Shown: in pieces, positions 38,208-49,088 of the stretch | Position numbering within the stretch: the stretch's first letter is position 1 | Layout: every line of letters begins with the position of its first letter | From: Amycolatopsis sp. 2-15 | Lineage (GTDB): Bacteria > Actinomycetota > Actinomycetes > Mycobacteriales > Pseudonocardiaceae | Length of the DNA stretch: 64,000 nucleotides | NCBI RefSeq assembly: GCF_030285625.1 | Contig: NZ_CP127294.1 | Location: 940,001 to 1,004,000, forward strand | Direction: 5' to 3' | Made by a program: the position numbers and the translations under genes | The notes under the pieces: generated by a model | Database searches by the model: none | Told to the model about the DNA's origin: nothing | Seen by the model: the letters and a program-made list of their open reading frames with translations, nothing else

Positions 38208-39537
38208 CTTCTGCCCCTTCCTGTGCTGCGGTGCCGACGGCCGCCGGCTTGCGCCGGGCCGCCCTCGCCTCCGCCTTGGCCAGCGCCTTCTGGCGCGGAG
38301 TGCTCTCGGGGACCTTCAGGTCCAGCGGGGGCACGGGGAACCCGCCACCCGTGAGGTCGACGTAGTCGCCTTCCGGCAGCTTCTTGTTCGGCACCGCCAG
38401 GCTGATCAGCACGAGCACCACCAGCACGATGCCGACGCCGACGAGGATCTGCGGCCAGCTCCACTGGATGGTCTTGATCGCGACGACCACGAGGATCCAG
38501 ACCAGGTTGATCGGCACCAGGACCTTCCAGCCCAGGCGCATGAACTGGTCGTAACGCAGCCGCGGCAGCGTGCCGCGCAGCCAGATGAAGCAGAACAGCA
38601 GCACGAACAGCTTCGCGAAGAACCAGAGCATCGGCCACCAGTTCTGGTTCAGCGGCGAATCGTCGCCGACGAACGGGAACCGCCAGCCGCCGAGGAACAG
38701 CGTGGTGCAGAACGCCGAGACGATCACCATGTTCACGTACTCGGCGAGGAAGAACATCGCGAACTTCATCGAGCTGTACTCGGTGTGGAAACCGCCGACC
38801 AGTTCCGACTCGGCCTCGGGGAGGTCGAACGGCGCGCGGTTCGTCTCACCGACCATCGAGATCAGATAGATCACGAAGCTCGGGATCAGCATGTAGAAGT
38901 ACCAGCCGTGGGCCTGCTGCGCCACGATCTCCGACGTCTGCAGCGAACCGGAGTAGAGGATCACCGCGACGATCGAGAGGCCCATCGCGATCTCGTAGGA
39001 GATCACCTGGGCCGCCGAGCGCAGACCGCCGAGCAGCGGGTACGGCGAGCCCGAGGACCAGCCGGCGAGCACGATGCCGTACACGCCGATCGACGAGCAC
39101 GCGAGGATCACCAGCACGCCCACCGGCAGGTCCATCAGCTGCAACGTGGTCGTCTGGCCGAAGATCGACACCACCGGGCCGAACGGAATGGCCGACAGGG
39201 CGATCAGTGCGGGAACGGCGGCGAGCACCGGCGCGAGGAAGTACACCTTGCGGTCGGCGGTGTCCGGGATGATCTGCTCCTTGAACGGGAGCTTGATCGC
39301 GTCGGCCAGCGACTGCAGATATCCATTGGGACCGACCCGGTTCGGGCCGGGGCGGTTCTGCATCCGGCCGACCGCCTTGCGCTCCCACACGATCAGGAAG
39401 ATCGTGAGGATCGGGCCGATCAGCAGGATGATGACCGCCTTGAACAGGACCAGCCACCACGGGTCGTCCGCGAGCAGGCGGGCCCGCTCGGCGGCATCCG
39501 GCATCTGCGCCAGGAACGGCATGAGCTGCGGGCTCAC
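38194..39537 (-). CDS. nuoH: NADH-quinone oxidoreductase subunit H
   Basis: A 447-residue, eight-TM subunit forming much of the quinone chamber with NuoB and NuoD. Signatures: [20 protein letters not shown] and the acidic loop [20 protein letters not shown]. The GTG start overlaps the nuoG stop (GTGA). A Lys/Ala/Arg-rich C-terminal tail of about 60 residues extends beyond the fold, common in actinobacteria. Confidence 0.96.
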   Translation of the reverse strand: MSPQLMPFLAQMPDAAERARLLADDPWWLVLFKAVIILLIGPILTIFLIVWERKAVGRMQNRPGPNRVGPNGYLQSLADAIKLPFKEQIIPDTADRKVYFLAPVLAAVPALIALSAIPFGPVVSIFGQTTTLQLMDLPVGVLVILACSSIGVYGIVLAGWSSGSPYPLLGGLRSAAQVISYEIAMGLSIVAVILYSGSLQTSEIVAQQAHGWYFYMLIPSFVIYLISMVGETNRAPFDLPEAESELVGGFHTEYSSMKFAMFFLAEYVNMVIVSAFCTTLFLGGWRFPFVGDDSPLNQNWWPMLWFFAKLFVLLFCFIWLRGTLPRLRYDQFMRLGWKVLVPINLVWILVVVAIKTIQWSWPQILVGVGIVLVVLVLISLAVPNKKLPEGDYVDLTGGGFPVPPLDLKVPESTPRQKALAKAEARAARRKPAAVGTAAQEGAEDGGN

Positions 39538-42044
39538 TGTTCACCTCCGGAGATCTGCACCAGCGCGCCGTGGCCCGCGGCCAGTGCGGCGCGGACGGCG
39601 GAGCCGTCGGAGTTGCCCGGGAGCCACACGACCCCGTCGGGCAGGTCGGCGACCTCGACGGGCAGCGTGATCGAGCCGCGCTCGGTGGACACGCGAACCG
39701 CGGCGCCGAGGCCTTCGGCGGTCTTCGCCGAGAGCCGGGCCACGGGCTTGCGCTGCGTGCCCTTGAGGTGCGGTTCGTCGTCCTGCAGCGAGCCGTTGTC
39801 GATCAGCTGCCGCCAGGTGGAAAGCACGGCCTGGCCCTCCCCCGGCACCGGCACCGACCGCCCCAATGTGGCGTTGGTTGCGTTGAGCGCACCCAATGTG
39901 GCGTTCGGTGCGCTCAACGCACCGAACGCCACATTGGGGTGCGTGCCGAGCTTGGCGAAGTCACCGGCCGCGGCGGCGGGGGTCTGCGTGAACAGGTCCA
40001 CGTCCATCTCGACGGCGAGAGTGTCGAGCACCCGGCCGTCGCCGAGTGCGCCGGTACCTTCGACCGTGATGTCGAAGTCGCGGCGGCGGCCCTCCCAGTT
40101 GAGGTAGCTGCCCGCTTTCTCGACCGACGGCGCGATCGGGAGGACCACGTCGGCCCGTTCGGTGACCTCGCTCGTCCGCAGCTCCAGGCTCACCACGAAG
40201 CCCGCGTTGTCGAGCGCGCGGCGGGCCAGATCCGGGTCGGGCAGGTCGTTGGGGTCGAGGCCGCCGACGACCAAGCCATCGAGGTCGCCACCGGAAGCGG
40301 CTTCCAGGATGCCCGTGGTGTCACGGCCCTCTTCGGCGGGAAGCATGGTGCCCCAATGCTTTTCGACCTCGGCGCGAGCGTCGGCGTCGGTCACGTTGTA
40401 GCCACCCGGCAGCAGCGTCGGCACGCAGCCGGCGGCCAGCGCGCCCCGCTCACCCGCGCGACGCGGGATCCACGCGAGCCGGGCTCCCGTGCGGCGGACC
40501 AGCTCACTCAGCGAGTCGAACAGGCCCGGGATCTCGGCAGCACGTTCACCGACCAGAACCACGGCGCCCTCGGCACTCAGCGCGGAGTCGAGGTCCGGCG
40601 CGTGCTGCGTGATGCCGTCGACCGCGGCGGCTTCGCCACCCGGCACGCAGGCCAGCAGCTCACCGAAGGTCTTGCGCACCGACGAGGTGGTCCACTGTCC
40701 CAAGTGGACGACGCGGGTGCGGTTCTTGCGGGCCGCCTTGCGCAGCCGCAGGAACACGATCGGCGCCTCGTCCTCCGGTTCGAAGGCCACGCACAGGACC
40801 GTGCGGGCCCGCTCGATCTCACCGAAGGTCACGCCGGTCTCCGGCGTGGTGGCCAGCACGTTCGACGTGAGGAACGCCAGCTCCTCGGCCGAGTGCGCGC
40901 GGGCGCGGAAGTCGATGTCGTTGGTGCGCAAGGCAAGGCGCGCGAACTTCGAGTACGCGTAGGCGTCCTCGACGGTCAGCCGGCCGCCGGTGAGCACCCC
41001 GACGCCCTTGCCGTCCCGGGCCTTGGTGAGACCCTCGGCCGCGGCACGCAGCGCGTCGGTCCAGGAGGACTCCTCCAGCACGCCGACCTCGTTGCGGACC
41101 AGCGGGCGGCGGATGCGGTCGTCGGCCTGCACGTAGCGGAACCCGAACCGGCCCTTGTCGCAGAGCCACTCTTCGTTGACCTCGGGGTCGTCGCCGGCGA
41201 GCTTGCGCTGCACCTTGCCACGGCGGAAGTCGGTGCGCTCCGCGCAGCCCGAGGAGCAGTGCTCGCACACACCCGGCGCGGACACCAGGTCGAACGGCCG
41301 CGACCGGAACCGGTACGCGGCACTCGTGAGCGCGCCGACCGGGCAGATCTGGATGACGTTGCCGGAGAAGTACGACTGGAACGGCTGGCCCGACGTGGTG
41401 CGCGAGGCCAGGTCCAGTACGTCGGCCGTCTCGGCGGTGCCGATCTGCTGGTGGGCGCCGCGTTCGAGGAGCTCGATGAACGGGTCGCCCGCCACCTGCG
41501 CGGAGAAGCGCGTGCAGCGCTGGCAGAGGACGCAGCGCTCGCGGTCCAGCAGCACCTGCGTGGAGATCGGCAGCGGCTTCGGGAACGTGCGCTTGGTGTC
41601 CACGAACCGCGACTCCGTGCGGCCGTGCGCCAGCGCCTGGTTCTGCAGCGGGCACTCACCGCCCTTGTCGCAGATCGGGCAGTCGAGCGGGTGATTGATG
41701 AGCAGCAGCTCCATCACGCCCTGCTGCGCCTTGTCGGCGACGGGCGAGGTGAGCTGCGTCTTCACGACCATGCCGTCGGCGACCGTCATCGTGCAGGAGG
41801 CCTGCGGCTTCGGCATCGGCCGGCCGCCCATCTCCACCTCGACGAGGCACTGGCGGCAGGCGCCGGCCGGGTCGAGCAGCGGGTGGTCGCAGAAGCGCGG
41901 GATGACCGTGCCGAGCCGCTCGGCAGTGCGGATCAGCAGCTCACCCTTGGGCGCGATGACCTCTTCACCGTCGATGGTCAACTTCACGTGACCCTCAGGG
42001 ACGGGAGTCTCCTGCGTGGCCGGCTTGTCGGGGGCGATCGTCAT
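39534..42044 (-). CDS. nuoG: NADH-quinone oxidoreductase subunit G, with repeat-derived insertion
   Basis: An 836-residue iron-sulfur subunit; the ATG at 42044 overlaps nuoF (ATGA). Cluster ligands are visible: [20 protein letters not shown] (2Fe-2S), [20 protein letters not shown] and CEHCSSGC, the last fitting the extra N7-type site. The C-terminal molybdopterin-oxidoreductase-like half is catalytically inert in complex I. Residues about 702-728 ([20 protein letters not shown] and following) are encoded by a 79-bp repeat element that also occurs outside genes at 20515-20593, so a mobile palindrome has been accommodated in frame in a surface loop. Confidence 0.95.
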   Translation of the reverse strand: MTIAPDKPATQETPVPEGHVKLTIDGEEVIAPKGELLIRTAERLGTVIPRFCDHPLLDPAGACRQCLVEVEMGGRPMPKPQASCTMTVADGMVVKTQLTSPVADKAQQGVMELLLINHPLDCPICDKGGECPLQNQALAHGRTESRFVDTKRTFPKPLPISTQVLLDRERCVLCQRCTRFSAQVAGDPFIELLERGAHQQIGTAETADVLDLASRTTSGQPFQSYFSGNVIQICPVGALTSAAYRFRSRPFDLVSAPGVCEHCSSGCAERTDFRRGKVQRKLAGDDPEVNEEWLCDKGRFGFRYVQADDRIRRPLVRNEVGVLEESSWTDALRAAAEGLTKARDGKGVGVLTGGRLTVEDAYAYSKFARLALRTNDIDFRARAHSAEELAFLTSNVLATTPETGVTFGEIERARTVLCVAFEPEDEAPIVFLRLRKAARKNRTRVVHLGQWTTSSVRKTFGELLACVPGGEAAAVDGITQHAPDLDSALSAEGAVVLVGERAAEIPGLFDSLSELVRRTGARLAWIPRRAGERGALAAGCVPTLLPGGYNVTDADARAEVEKHWGTMLPAEEGRDTTGILEAASGGDLDGLVVGGLDPNDLPDPDLARRALDNAGFVVSLELRTSEVTERADVVLPIAPSVEKAGSYLNWEGRRRDFDITVEGTGALGDGRVLDTLAVEMDVDLFTQTPAAAAGDFAKLGTHPNVAFGALSAPNATLGALNATNATLGRSVPVPGEGQAVLSTWRQLIDNGSLQDDEPHLKGTQRKPVARLSAKTAEGLGAAVRVSTERGSITLPVEVADLPDGVVWLPGNSDGSAVRAALAAGHGALVQISGGEQ
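39861..39939. repeat. 79-bp palindromic repeat element inside nuoG
   Basis: Begins CCCCAATGTGGCGTT and ends with its exact reverse complement AACGCCACATTGGGG, giving 15-bp perfect terminal inverted repeats; two internal copies of a CCCAATGTGGCGTT-type unit lie between. It is the same length as, and about 89 percent identical to, the intergenic element at 20515-20593. It is translated as part of NuoG. Confidence 0.85.
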
Positions 42045-43330
42045 GCCTGAGCTCCCACCAATTCGGGCTGGGCGGCCTTGTTCTTCTCGCACAGGTCCAG
42101 GAACTCCTGGCGGAAGTACTTGATCCCGCTCTGGATCGGCGACACCGCGCCGTCACCCAGGGCGCAGAACGAGCGGCCGAGGATGTTGTCGCAGACGTCC
42201 AGCAGCGTGTCGATGTCCTCGGCGGTGCCGTGGCCCTCGACCATGCGCTCCAGGATCTGCGCGAGCCAGTACGTGCCTTCGCGGCACGGCGTGCACTTGC
42301 CGCAGGACTCGTGCTCGTAGAACTCGGTCCACTTCATCACGGCCCACGGCACGGACACGGTCTCGTTGAAAACCTGCACCGCGGTGGTGCCGAGCATCGA
42401 GCCGGCCTCGGCCGCACCCTCGAAGTCGAGCGGCACGTCGAGGTGCTCGGCCGTGAACATCGGCGTGGACGAGCCACCCGGCGTCCAGAACTTCAGCGGG
42501 ATGCCGTCCTTCATGCCGCCGGCGAGCTCCAGCAGCTCGCGCAGCGTGGTGCCGAGCGGGCACTCGTACTGGCCGGGCTTCTCGACGTGGCCGGAGATCG
42601 AGTAGATCTTCGGGCCGGGCGACTTCTCGCGGCCCATCTCGCGGAACCAGTCGGAACCCGCGTTGATGATGAACGGCGCGCTCGCGATGGTCTCGACGTT
42701 GTTCACCGTGGTCGGCGCGGCGTAGAGGCCGGCGGCCGCGGGGAACGGCGGCTTGAGGCGGGGCTGGCCGCGGCGGCCTTCGAGCGAGTCGAGCAGCGCG
42801 GTCTCTTCGCCGCAGATGTACGCGCCGGCGCCGGCGTGCACGGTCAGCTCGAGGTCGAAACCGGTGCCGAAGATGTTCTTGCCGAGGTAGCCCTTGGCGT
42901 ACGCCTCGCGCGCGGCCGCGTTGAGCCGGCGGATGCAGTGCAGGGCCTCACCGCGCACGTAGATGAAGCAGTGGTTCGACCGCATCGCGTACGAGGCGAT
43001 GATGCAGCCCTCGATGAGCGAGTGCGGGTCGGCCATCATCAGCGGGATGTCCTTGCATGTGCCCGGCTCGCCCTCGTCGGCGTTGATCACCAGGTAGTGC
43101 GGCTTGTCGAAGTTCGGCGGCATGAACGACCACTTCACGCCGGCCGGGAACCCCGCGCCGCCGCGGCCGCGCAGGCCGGAGTCCTTGACGACCTGCACCA
43201 GCTGCTCGGGCGTGCCCGCGAGCGCCTTGCGCGCGGCGGTGTAGCCCTCGAGCTGCTCGTAGGTTTCGATGCGCCAGGAGTTCGGCGACAGCCAGCGCTT
43301 CGTGAGGACCGGAGTAATGGGATCGGGCAT
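42041..43330 (-). CDS. nuoF: NADH-quinone oxidoreductase subunit F
   Basis: A 429-residue NADH- and FMN-binding subunit, the electron entry point of complex [20 protein letters not shown] is the FMN/NADH glycine-rich site, [19 protein letters not shown] the second signature, and [12 protein letters not shown] plus a later Cys bind the N3 4Fe-4S cluster. The start overlaps the nuoE stop by one base (TAATG) and the end overlaps nuoG. Confidence 0.97.
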   Translation of the reverse strand: MPDPITPVLTKRWLSPNSWRIETYEQLEGYTAARKALAGTPEQLVQVVKDSGLRGRGGAGFPAGVKWSFMPPNFDKPHYLVINADEGEPGTCKDIPLMMADPHSLIEGCIIASYAMRSNHCFIYVRGEALHCIRRLNAAAREAYAKGYLGKNIFGTGFDLELTVHAGAGAYICGEETALLDSLEGRRGQPRLKPPFPAAAGLYAAPTTVNNVETIASAPFIINAGSDWFREMGREKSPGPKIYSISGHVEKPGQYECPLGTTLRELLELAGGMKDGIPLKFWTPGGSSTPMFTAEHLDVPLDFEGAAEAGSMLGTTAVQVFNETVSVPWAVMKWTEFYEHESCGKCTPCREGTYWLAQILERMVEGHGTAEDIDTLLDVCDNILGRSFCALGDGAVSPIQSGIKYFRQEFLDLCEKNKAAQPELVGAQA

Positions 43331-44193
43331 TACTTCTTCTCCAACTCAGGCAGCGGAACATCCTGCGTCGCGGGCGCCGTCCAGCCGCGGTCGGCCGCGA
43401 TCTGGGCGCCGCGCAGGGTTTCGACGGCCTGCGACGGCCCGTCGACGTCCCCGCGATAGGTGAGCTCGTCCTCCGGGAAGAACCCGGCCAGCTGCAGCTC
43501 CGCGCCCTTGAAGTTCGTCAGCGGCGCGCCGCGAGTGGGGGCCGGCTTCTTGCCCGCCTGCAGCGCGTCGACCAGCGCCACCGCCTTCTCCGGCGTCTGG
43601 TTGTCGAAGTACTCGTAGTTGACCTGGATGACCGGCGCGAGGTCGCAGGCCGCGAGGCACTCGGCGTGCTCCAGCGTGATCGAGCCCGGCTCGTTCGGCG
43701 TGCCCGCCGTCTCCTCCTGGCCCAGCGGCGCGTCCTCGGAACCGAGATGCGTCTGGAGCTTCTTGTAGATGGCCTCGCCGCCCATCGCCGCGCACAGCGT
43801 GTTGGTGCAGACGCTCACCAGGTGCTCACCGCAGGGGCGGCGCTTGTACATGGTGTAGAACGTCGCGACCGCGCTGACCTCGGCGTCGGAGAGGTCGAGG
43901 TGCCTGGCGCAGAAGGAAATTCCCTCCTGGCTCACGTACCCCTGCACCGACTGCACGAGGTGCAGCATCGGCAGCAGCGCCGAGCGCGCCACCGGGTAGC
44001 GGGCGATGATCTCCTTCGCCCGCGTGTGCGTGTCCTCTTCGAACGGGTCCACCGGCGGGTTGTCGGCCAGGATGCCCTCGGCCGCGGCCGGGTCGGGCGC
44101 GATGCCGACCACGTCGGTGTCGGGGCCTGCCGCCATGTGCGTCGTCTTCGCGCCGTGCGGCCCCGGCTCCGGAACTGCCGTCGAGTACGTCAT
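43330..44193 (-). CDS. nuoE: NADH-quinone oxidoreductase subunit E
   Basis: A 287-residue subunit with a thioredoxin-like 2Fe-2S fold (N1a). The four ligands lie in [11 protein letters not shown] and [15 protein letters not shown]. It is longer than the common form of about 160-250 residues, with an N-terminal extension of about 45 residues and a C-terminal tail of about 60 residues ([20 protein letters not shown] and beyond), as seen in actinobacterial homologues. It overlaps nuoD by ATGA. Confidence 0.95.
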   Translation of the reverse strand: MTYSTAVPEPGPHGAKTTHMAAGPDTDVVGIAPDPAAAEGILADNPPVDPFEEDTHTRAKEIIARYPVARSALLPMLHLVQSVQGYVSQEGISFCARHLDLSDAEVSAVATFYTMYKRRPCGEHLVSVCTNTLCAAMGGEAIYKKLQTHLGSEDAPLGQEETAGTPNEPGSITLEHAECLAACDLAPVIQVNYEYFDNQTPEKAVALVDALQAGKKPAPTRGAPLTNFKGAELQLAGFFPEDELTYRGDVDGPSQAVETLRGAQIAADRGWTAPATQDVPLPELEKK

Positions 44194-45551
44194 CGGTCCA
44201 CTCCCCCCATCACCGGGTCGATCGACGCGACCGCGGCGATCACGTCGGCCACCAGCCCGCCCTCGGCCATCGCGGGCATCGACTGCAGGTTCACGAAACT
44301 CGGTTCCCGCACGTGCACGCGCAGCGGCCGGGTGCCACCGTCGGACACCAGGTGCGCCCCGAGCTCACCGCGCGGCGACTCGACCGGCGAGTACACCTGA
44401 CCCGCCGGCACGTGGAAGCCCTCGGTGACGAGCTTGAAGTGGTGGATCAGCGATTCCATCGACTGGCCCATGATCTTCTTGACGTGCTCGAGCGAGTTGC
44501 CCATGCCGTCGCTGCCGATCGAGAGCTGCGCGGGCCACGCGACCTTCTTGTCCTCCACCATGACCGGGCCCGGCTCGAGCATCTTCAGAACCTGCTTGAT
44601 GATGCGCAGGCTCTGGTGCATCTCCTCGACGCGGATGAGGTAGCGCGCCCAGCAGTCGGCGTCGGTCGACGTGGGGACGTCGAACTCGATCTCGTCGTAG
44701 CGCGAGTAGGGCTCGGTCTTGCGCAGGTCCCACGGCAGGCCGGCCGAACGCAGGATCGGGCCGGTGACGCCGAGCGCGAGGCACGCGTCGACCGGCAGGA
44801 CACCCACACCCTTGAGCCGGTTGCGCCAGATCGGCTGACCGGTGAAGAGCTTGTCGTACAAGGGAAGACGGCTGTCCATCACCTTGCAGAACGCGGTGAC
44901 CTTCTCCTCGAAGTCGGCCGGCATGTCCTGCGCGAGACCGCCGGGGCGGATGAACGCGTGGTTCATGCGCAGGCCGGTCAGGTGCTCCAGCAGGTGCAGC
45001 ACCTCTTCGCGCTCGCGGAAGCCGAGCGTCATCGCCGTGGTGGCGCCGAGCTCCATGCCGCCGGTGGCGATGTAGACCAGGTGCGAGCCGATGCGGTTGA
45101 TCTCCAGCAGCATCACACGCAGCAGCTCCGCGCGCGGCGGGGCTTTGATGCCCAGCAGCTTCTCCACGCCGAGGCAGTAGGTCATCTCCGTGGACAGCGG
45201 CGCGAGGTAGTCCATGCGCGTCACGAACGTGACGCCCTGGGTCCAGGTGCGGTATTCGCAGTTCTTCTCGATGCCGGTGTGGAGGTAGCCGATGACCGAC
45301 CGCAGCTGCGTGACGGTCTCGCCTTCCATCTCCAGCACGAGCCGGAGCACGCCGTGGGTCGACGGGTGCTGCGGGCCCATGTTGATGACCATGCGTTCGT
45401 CGTGCTGCGCGTCGGAGACGACGTCGTCCCAGTCGCCGCCGGAGACCGTGTAGACGCGGCCTTCGGTGGTGTCGCGTGAATCGGCGTAACCGAAGGCTTC
45501 TTCGTCGGCTTCGGGAGCGGTGTTGATCTCGGACATGTTCTCGGTGCTCAC
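44190..45551 (-). CDS. nuoD: NADH-quinone oxidoreductase subunit D
   Basis: A 453-residue subunit homologous to the large subunit of [NiFe] hydrogenases. [17 protein letters not shown] carries the quinone-contacting His; [20 protein letters not shown] and [20 protein letters not shown] are further signatures. About 60 N-terminal residues, acidic and not conserved, precede the fold. With NuoB it forms the quinone-binding site. The start overlaps the nuoC stop. Confidence 0.96.
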   Translation of the reverse strand: MSTENMSEINTAPEADEEAFGYADSRDTTEGRVYTVSGGDWDDVVSDAQHDERMVINMGPQHPSTHGVLRLVLEMEGETVTQLRSVIGYLHTGIEKNCEYRTWTQGVTFVTRMDYLAPLSTEMTYCLGVEKLLGIKAPPRAELLRVMLLEINRIGSHLVYIATGGMELGATTAMTLGFREREEVLHLLEHLTGLRMNHAFIRPGGLAQDMPADFEEKVTAFCKVMDSRLPLYDKLFTGQPIWRNRLKGVGVLPVDACLALGVTGPILRSAGLPWDLRKTEPYSRYDEIEFDVPTSTDADCWARYLIRVEEMHQSLRIIKQVLKMLEPGPVMVEDKKVAWPAQLSIGSDGMGNSLEHVKKIMGQSMESLIHHFKLVTEGFHVPAGQVYSPVESPRGELGAHLVSDGGTRPLRVHVREPSFVNLQSMPAMAEGGLVADVIAAVASIDPVMGGVDR

Positions 45552-46342
45552 GAGTACGACCTCCGCTGGTCCGGCGGCGGGATCTCCGCGCCCTTGTATT
45601 CGACCGGGATCCCGCCGAGCGGGTAGTCCTTGCGCTGGGGGTGGCCGTCCCAGTCGTCCGGCATGAGGATGCGGGTCAGCGCCGGGTGGCCGTCGTAGAC
45701 GATGCCGAACATGTCCCAGGTCTCGCGCTCCTGCCAGTCGGCCGTCGGGTAGAGCCCGACGAGCGAGGGCACGTGCGCGTCGTCCACGTCGAGGGTGACC
45801 TCGACGCGGATGCGGCGCCGGTAGGTCATCGACGTGAAGTGGTACACGGAGTGCAGGCGCTGCGGCACGTCCACGCCGTAGTCCACGCCGGACACCGAGC
45901 TCAGCAGCTCGAAGCGCAGGCCCGCGTCGTCGCGCAGCACGCGCGCGATCTCCACGAGGTGCTCGCGGTCGACGTAGAAGGTGATTTCGTCGCGGTGGAC
46001 CGTGGTCTGCAGGATCGCCGCGGCCGGAACCTTGTTGTCCGCCAAGGCCGCGTAGAACTCGTCGGCGAACTCGTCGAACCAGCCGCCGTACGGGCGCTCC
46101 GCCGGGGGCGGGCTGTAGGCGGGCAGGCGCACACCGCCGTAACCGGAGGTGTCACCGCTGCCGGTGACGCCGAACATGCCCGTGCGGGCGCGGCCGGCCA
46201 CAACGGGTTCCGCAGGAGCCGCGGGGGTCGTGCCCTGCGGCTCGAGGCCGGCTTCGGGCCGTTCGGCGCTGGACTGCTCGCCACCCGGCTCGGGCTGCTG
46301 CGGGGTTTCTGGGGTTTCGGGGTTGTCGGCCACCGGGCTCAC
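45548..46342 (-). CDS. nuoC: NADH-quinone oxidoreductase subunit C
   Basis: A 264-residue subunit; the GTG at 46342 overlaps the nuoB stop (GTGA), and the frame further upstream is only a shadow of nuoB. The first 75 residues are Pro/Glu/Gln-rich and disordered; the conserved 30-kDa domain follows, with [20 protein letters not shown] and the signature [28 protein letters not shown]. It is a peripheral-arm connector to NuoD. Confidence 0.95.
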   Translation of the reverse strand: MSPVADNPETPETPQQPEPGGEQSSAERPEAGLEPQGTTPAAPAEPVVAGRARTGMFGVTGSGDTSGYGGVRLPAYSPPPAERPYGGWFDEFADEFYAALADNKVPAAAILQTTVHRDEITFYVDREHLVEIARVLRDDAGLRFELLSSVSGVDYGVDVPQRLHSVYHFTSMTYRRRIRVEVTLDVDDAHVPSLVGLYPTADWQERETWDMFGIVYDGHPALTRILMPDDWDGHPQRKDYPLGGIPVEYKGAEIPPPDQRRSYS

Positions 46343-46887
46343 TTCTTCGCGTACTTGATCGACGAGGCGATCAGCTCGGTACGCGCGCCACTGGCCGCGC
46401 GGATGGCGGCGCGGCGGGCGTTGATCGGCTCGTCCTGGATCTTGGCGTGCAGCTTGAGGATCGCGTCGAGCAGCATCTCCGGGCGCGGCGGGCAGCCGGG
46501 CAGGTACATGTCGACCGGCACCACGTGGTCGACGCCCTGCACCACGGCGTAGTTGTTGAACATGCCGCCCGACGAAGCGCACACGCCCATCGCGAGCACC
46601 CAGCGCGGCTCGGCCATCTGGTCGTAGATCTGGCGCAGGACGGGCGCCATCTTCTGCGTCACGCGGCCGGCCACGATCATCAGGTCGGCCTGGCGCGGGG
46701 TGGCGGAGAAGCGCTCCATGCCGAAGCGCGCGATGTCGTAGCGGGAACCGCCGACCGTCATCATCTCGATCGCGCAGCACGCGAGCCCGAAGGTGGCGGG
46801 CCACAGCGAGTTCTTGCGCGCCCAGTTGACCAGGCCCTCGAGGCTGGCCAGCAGGATGCCGTTGGGGAGTTTCTCTTCGAGGCCCAT
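46339..46887 (-). CDS. nuoB: NADH-quinone oxidoreductase subunit B
   Basis: A 182-residue subunit carrying cluster N2, the final electron donor to menaquinone. The tandem cysteines are in [11 protein letters not shown]; the other ligands are in [14 protein letters not shown] and [20 protein letters not shown]. The ATG at 46887 is chosen because [13 protein letters not shown] is the usual start and nuoA ends only four bases upstream; the longer frame overlaps nuoA. Confidence 0.97.
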   Translation of the reverse strand: MGLEEKLPNGILLASLEGLVNWARKNSLWPATFGLACCAIEMMTVGGSRYDIARFGMERFSATPRQADLMIVAGRVTQKMAPVLRQIYDQMAEPRWVLAMGVCASSGGMFNNYAVVQGVDHVVPVDMYLPGCPPRPEMLLDAILKLHAKIQDEPINARRAAIRAASGARTELIASSIKYAKK

Positions 46888-46891
46888 GGCT

Positions 46892-47314
46892 TCAGTTCCA
46901 ATCCAGGCCGCCGCGCCGCCACACGTAGGCGTACGCGAACCCGACCGTAACGATGAACAGCACGATCTCCACCAGGCCGAACACACCGAGCGCGTTCGCG
47001 TTCACGGCGAACGGGTAGAGGAACACCATCTCGATGTCGAACAGGATGAAGAGCATCGCCGTGATGTAGTACGCCACCGGCATCCGGCCGCCGCCGACGA
47101 GCGGCTGCGGCGAAGGCTCGATCCCGCATTCGTAGGCCGAGAGCTTCGCCTTGTTGTAGCGGCTGGGGCCGACGAGCGGGCCCAGCAACACGGACAACGT
47201 GGCGAAACCGAGCGCCAGCACGAACAACAGGACGAGCGGCAGGTACACCTTCAGGCCAGGCGCGGCCGCAGCTCCACTGGGGTCGGCCTGCGCCAGCACG
47301 GGCAACATCAGCAC
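46892..47314 (-). CDS. nuoA: NADH-quinone oxidoreductase subunit A
   Basis: A 140-residue, three-TM subunit and first gene of the operon. Signatures: [20 protein letters not shown] with the conserved Cys, and [20 protein letters not shown] with the acidic membrane residues. A second in-frame ATG two codons downstream is also possible. Two Rex-like palindromes lie 140-190 bases upstream. Confidence 0.95.
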   Translation of the reverse strand: MLMLPVLAQADPSGAAAAPGLKVYLPLVLLFVLALGFATLSVLLGPLVGPSRYNKAKLSAYECGIEPSPQPLVGGGRMPVAYYITAMLFILFDIEMVFLYPFAVNANALGVFGLVEIVLFIVTVGFAYAYVWRRGGLDWN

Positions 47315-47454
47315 GGGGTCTTCGCCATCCTTTCCGCGCCGCTGCGGGTTGCTTCTCGGGCGGTGGTCCGCTTCCTCGTCGGCACCCTAAGGGAGCTGGG
47401 TCACACCGCCGAGGGTCAGGGCACCCTTACGGCCCGTGGCCGGGCCGAGGGGTG

Positions 47455-47474
47455 CTTGTGAAATAGTTCACAAG
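47455..47474 (-). promoter_or_regulatory. Rex operator, proximal site
   Basis: CTTGTGAAATAGTTCACAAG is a 20-bp palindrome with exact TTGTGAA and TTCACAA half-sites around four bases, the actinobacterial Rex (NADH/NAD+ sensor) consensus. It lies about 141 bases upstream of nuoA. Confidence 0.85.
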
Positions 47475-47487
47475 CCACTCGTCGTGG

Positions 47488-47505
47488 ATGTGAAGCGATT
47501 CACAA
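47488..47505 (-). promoter_or_regulatory. Rex operator, distal site
   Basis: ATGTGAAGCGATTCACAA keeps TGTGAA-N4-TTCACA with one outer mismatch. Its centre is 32 bases, about three helical turns, from the proximal site, so two Rex dimers could bind on the same DNA face. Confidence 0.78.
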
Positions 47506-47554
47506 GCATGGGGGGAGTGTAGGACGCGACTCACACGGCCGTCTCTAGGGGCCG

Positions 47555-47573
47555 TGGTATAAGGCTTACCTAA
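47555..47573 (-). promoter_or_regulatory. Iron-box-like sequence (weak)
   Basis: The right half AGGCTTACCTAA agrees with the IdeR/DmdR consensus (TTAGGTTAGSCTAACCTAA) at 11 of 12 positions, but the left half is poor (about 13 of 19 overall). Iron control of an iron-sulfur-rich complex would make sense, but the match is marginal. Confidence 0.25.
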
Positions 47574-47749
47574 CTTGGCCGCCCGGTCAGGACGGTGCAG
47601 CGCGGGTTGCACTCGCGGGACCAGCGATTAAGGGGTTGATTACCGGCCCGGCCGGGGACAATCCGGACGTGATCTTGTGACGTATCCCACCTGACCGGCC
47701 GGGCAACCATTGCTCCAGCCGGGTACTTGCCCACGTTCCGCTCAACGCG

Positions 47750-47775
47750 CCCCAATGCGGCGTTGGTTGCGTTGC
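47750..47775. repeat. Truncated copy of the 79-bp repeat
   Basis: CCCCAATGCGGCGTTGGTTG followed by CGTTG matches the first 25-26 bases of the nuoG copy with one difference. The rest of the element is missing; a CGCTCAACGC half-unit lies just before it. It sits 20 bases beyond the menJ stop. Confidence 0.7.
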
Positions 47776-47793
47776 ACGAGGCAGCGAGGGGCG

Positions 47794-49086
47794 TCAGCGG
47801 GGGCTGGGCGTGGCGCGGGCGAGGGCCGCGATGAGGCGGTCGACGCCGTCGCCGCCCTTGGCGTCGTAGCAGCCGGAAAGTCCCTTGTACACCAACGGAA
47901 GGATCTTGTTGATCCGCAGACCGTACTTGGTGCACACGTGCATGACCTTGGGGTTGCCGATGAGCTTCGCGAAGACGTTGCCGAGGCGGTAGTAGCCGCC
48001 CATCAGCTCGCCGACAGCGCGCGGGTAGCCCTGCAGCGCGCGCTCACGCGAAGGGCCTTCGGGGCGGGCCAGCGCCTGCACGACGAACTCCGACGCGAGC
48101 TGCGCGGACTCCATCGCCGCGGAGATGCCTTCGCCGTTGAACGGGCTGACCATGCCGCCGGCGTCGCCGAGCAGCAGGAGGCCGTCGCGGTAGTGCGGGG
48201 TGCGGTTGAAGCCCATGGGAAGTCCGGCGCCGCCGACCTTGCCGATGGCGTTCTCCTCGCGGTAGCCCCATTCCTCGGGCGTGCCGTCGAGCCACTGGCG
48301 CAGGAGCGCGCGGTAGTCGGTGTTGCGGAAGGAGGCGGACGTGGACAGCATGCCGAGCCCGACATTCACGGTGCCGTCACCGAGCGGGAAGGCCCAGCCG
48401 TAACCCGGCAGGAGCTTGGGGTTTCGCGGGTCCGAGCGGTCCCACAGCTCGAGGTGGCCCTCGATGAACGGGTCGTCGTGGCGCGGGCTCTTGTAGTACC
48501 GGCGCACGGCGACGCCCATGGGGCGCTTCTCGTTCTTCTCGATGCCGACGCTCAACGCGAGCCGCGCGGACACCCCGTCACACGCCAGCACGAGCGGCGC
48601 GCGGTAGCTCACCGGCGTCTTCTCGGGGCCGACCTTCGCCTCGACGCCGATCACGCGGCCGGACGGGCTGGTGATGGCGTTGGTGACGGTGGTGCGTTCG
48701 TACAGGCGCGCGCCGGCCTTGACCGCGGTCTTGGCCAGCAGGTCGTCGAAGTCCTGGCGCGTGCGGGCGACGCCGTAGGGCGGGTAGCTGGTGAGGTCCG
48801 GCCAGTCGAGCTCCAGCGTGAGGTCGCCGGTGAGGATGCGCAGGCCGCGGTTGCGGACCCAGCCGTTCTCCTCGCTCGTGTCGATCCCGAGGTCGATCAG
48901 CTGCTTCACGCCGCGCGGCGTGAGGCCGTCGCCGCAGACCTTCTCGCGCGGGAACTCGGTCTTCTCCAGCAACAGCACGTCGACCCCCGCGCGCGCGAGG
49001 TACGTGGCCGCGGTGGAACCGGCCGGTCCGGCGCCGACCACGATCACTTCGGCGTCGTGGTCCGGGCTGCGGCGGGAGATCGTCAT
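47794..49086 (-). CDS. menJ: Menaquinone/geranylgeranyl reductase family flavoprotein (MenJ-like)
   Basis: A 430-residue FAD-dependent reductase. VIVVGAGPAGSTAATYLARA (14-33) is the dinucleotide-binding motif; EFPREKVCGDGLTPRGV and LLLGDAGGMVSPFNGEGIS are geranylgeranyl-reductase signatures. The ATG at 49086 begins two bases after the menG stop, so they are co-transcribed. In Mycobacterium tuberculosis the homologue Rv0561c saturates one isoprene unit of menaquinone, and it also lies near menG and grcC1. I infer the same reaction here, on the inner membrane face. Confidence 0.88.
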   Translation of the reverse strand: MTISRRSPDHDAEVIVVGAGPAGSTAATYLARAGVDVLLLEKTEFPREKVCGDGLTPRGVKQLIDLGIDTSEENGWVRNRGLRILTGDLTLELDWPDLTSYPPYGVARTRQDFDDLLAKTAVKAGARLYERTTVTNAITSPSGRVIGVEAKVGPEKTPVSYRAPLVLACDGVSARLALSVGIEKNEKRPMGVAVRRYYKSPRHDDPFIEGHLELWDRSDPRNPKLLPGYGWAFPLGDGTVNVGLGMLSTSASFRNTDYRALLRQWLDGTPEEWGYREENAIGKVGGAGLPMGFNRTPHYRDGLLLLGDAGGMVSPFNGEGISAAMESAQLASEFVVQALARPEGPSRERALQGYPRAVGELMGGYYRLGNVFAKLIGNPKVMHVCTKYGLRINKILPLVYKGLSGCYDAKGGDGVDRLIAALARATPSPR

Positions 49087-49088
49087 GT

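Larger units (their letters stand above)
47315..47793 (-). promoter_or_regulatory. nuo operon upstream region (479 bp)
   Basis: No gene is visible in this gap. It contains two Rex-like palindromes (47455-47505), an A+T-richer patch with an iron-box-like sequence (47555-47573) and, at the menJ end, a truncated copy of the 79-bp repeat. The layout fits a redox-regulated promoter with a leader of 140 bases or more before nuoA. Confidence 0.6.

Noticed and set aside
39570..42050. Long plus-strand open frame opposite nuoG
   Set aside because: Pure shadow of nuoG, with no ribosome binding site or domain.
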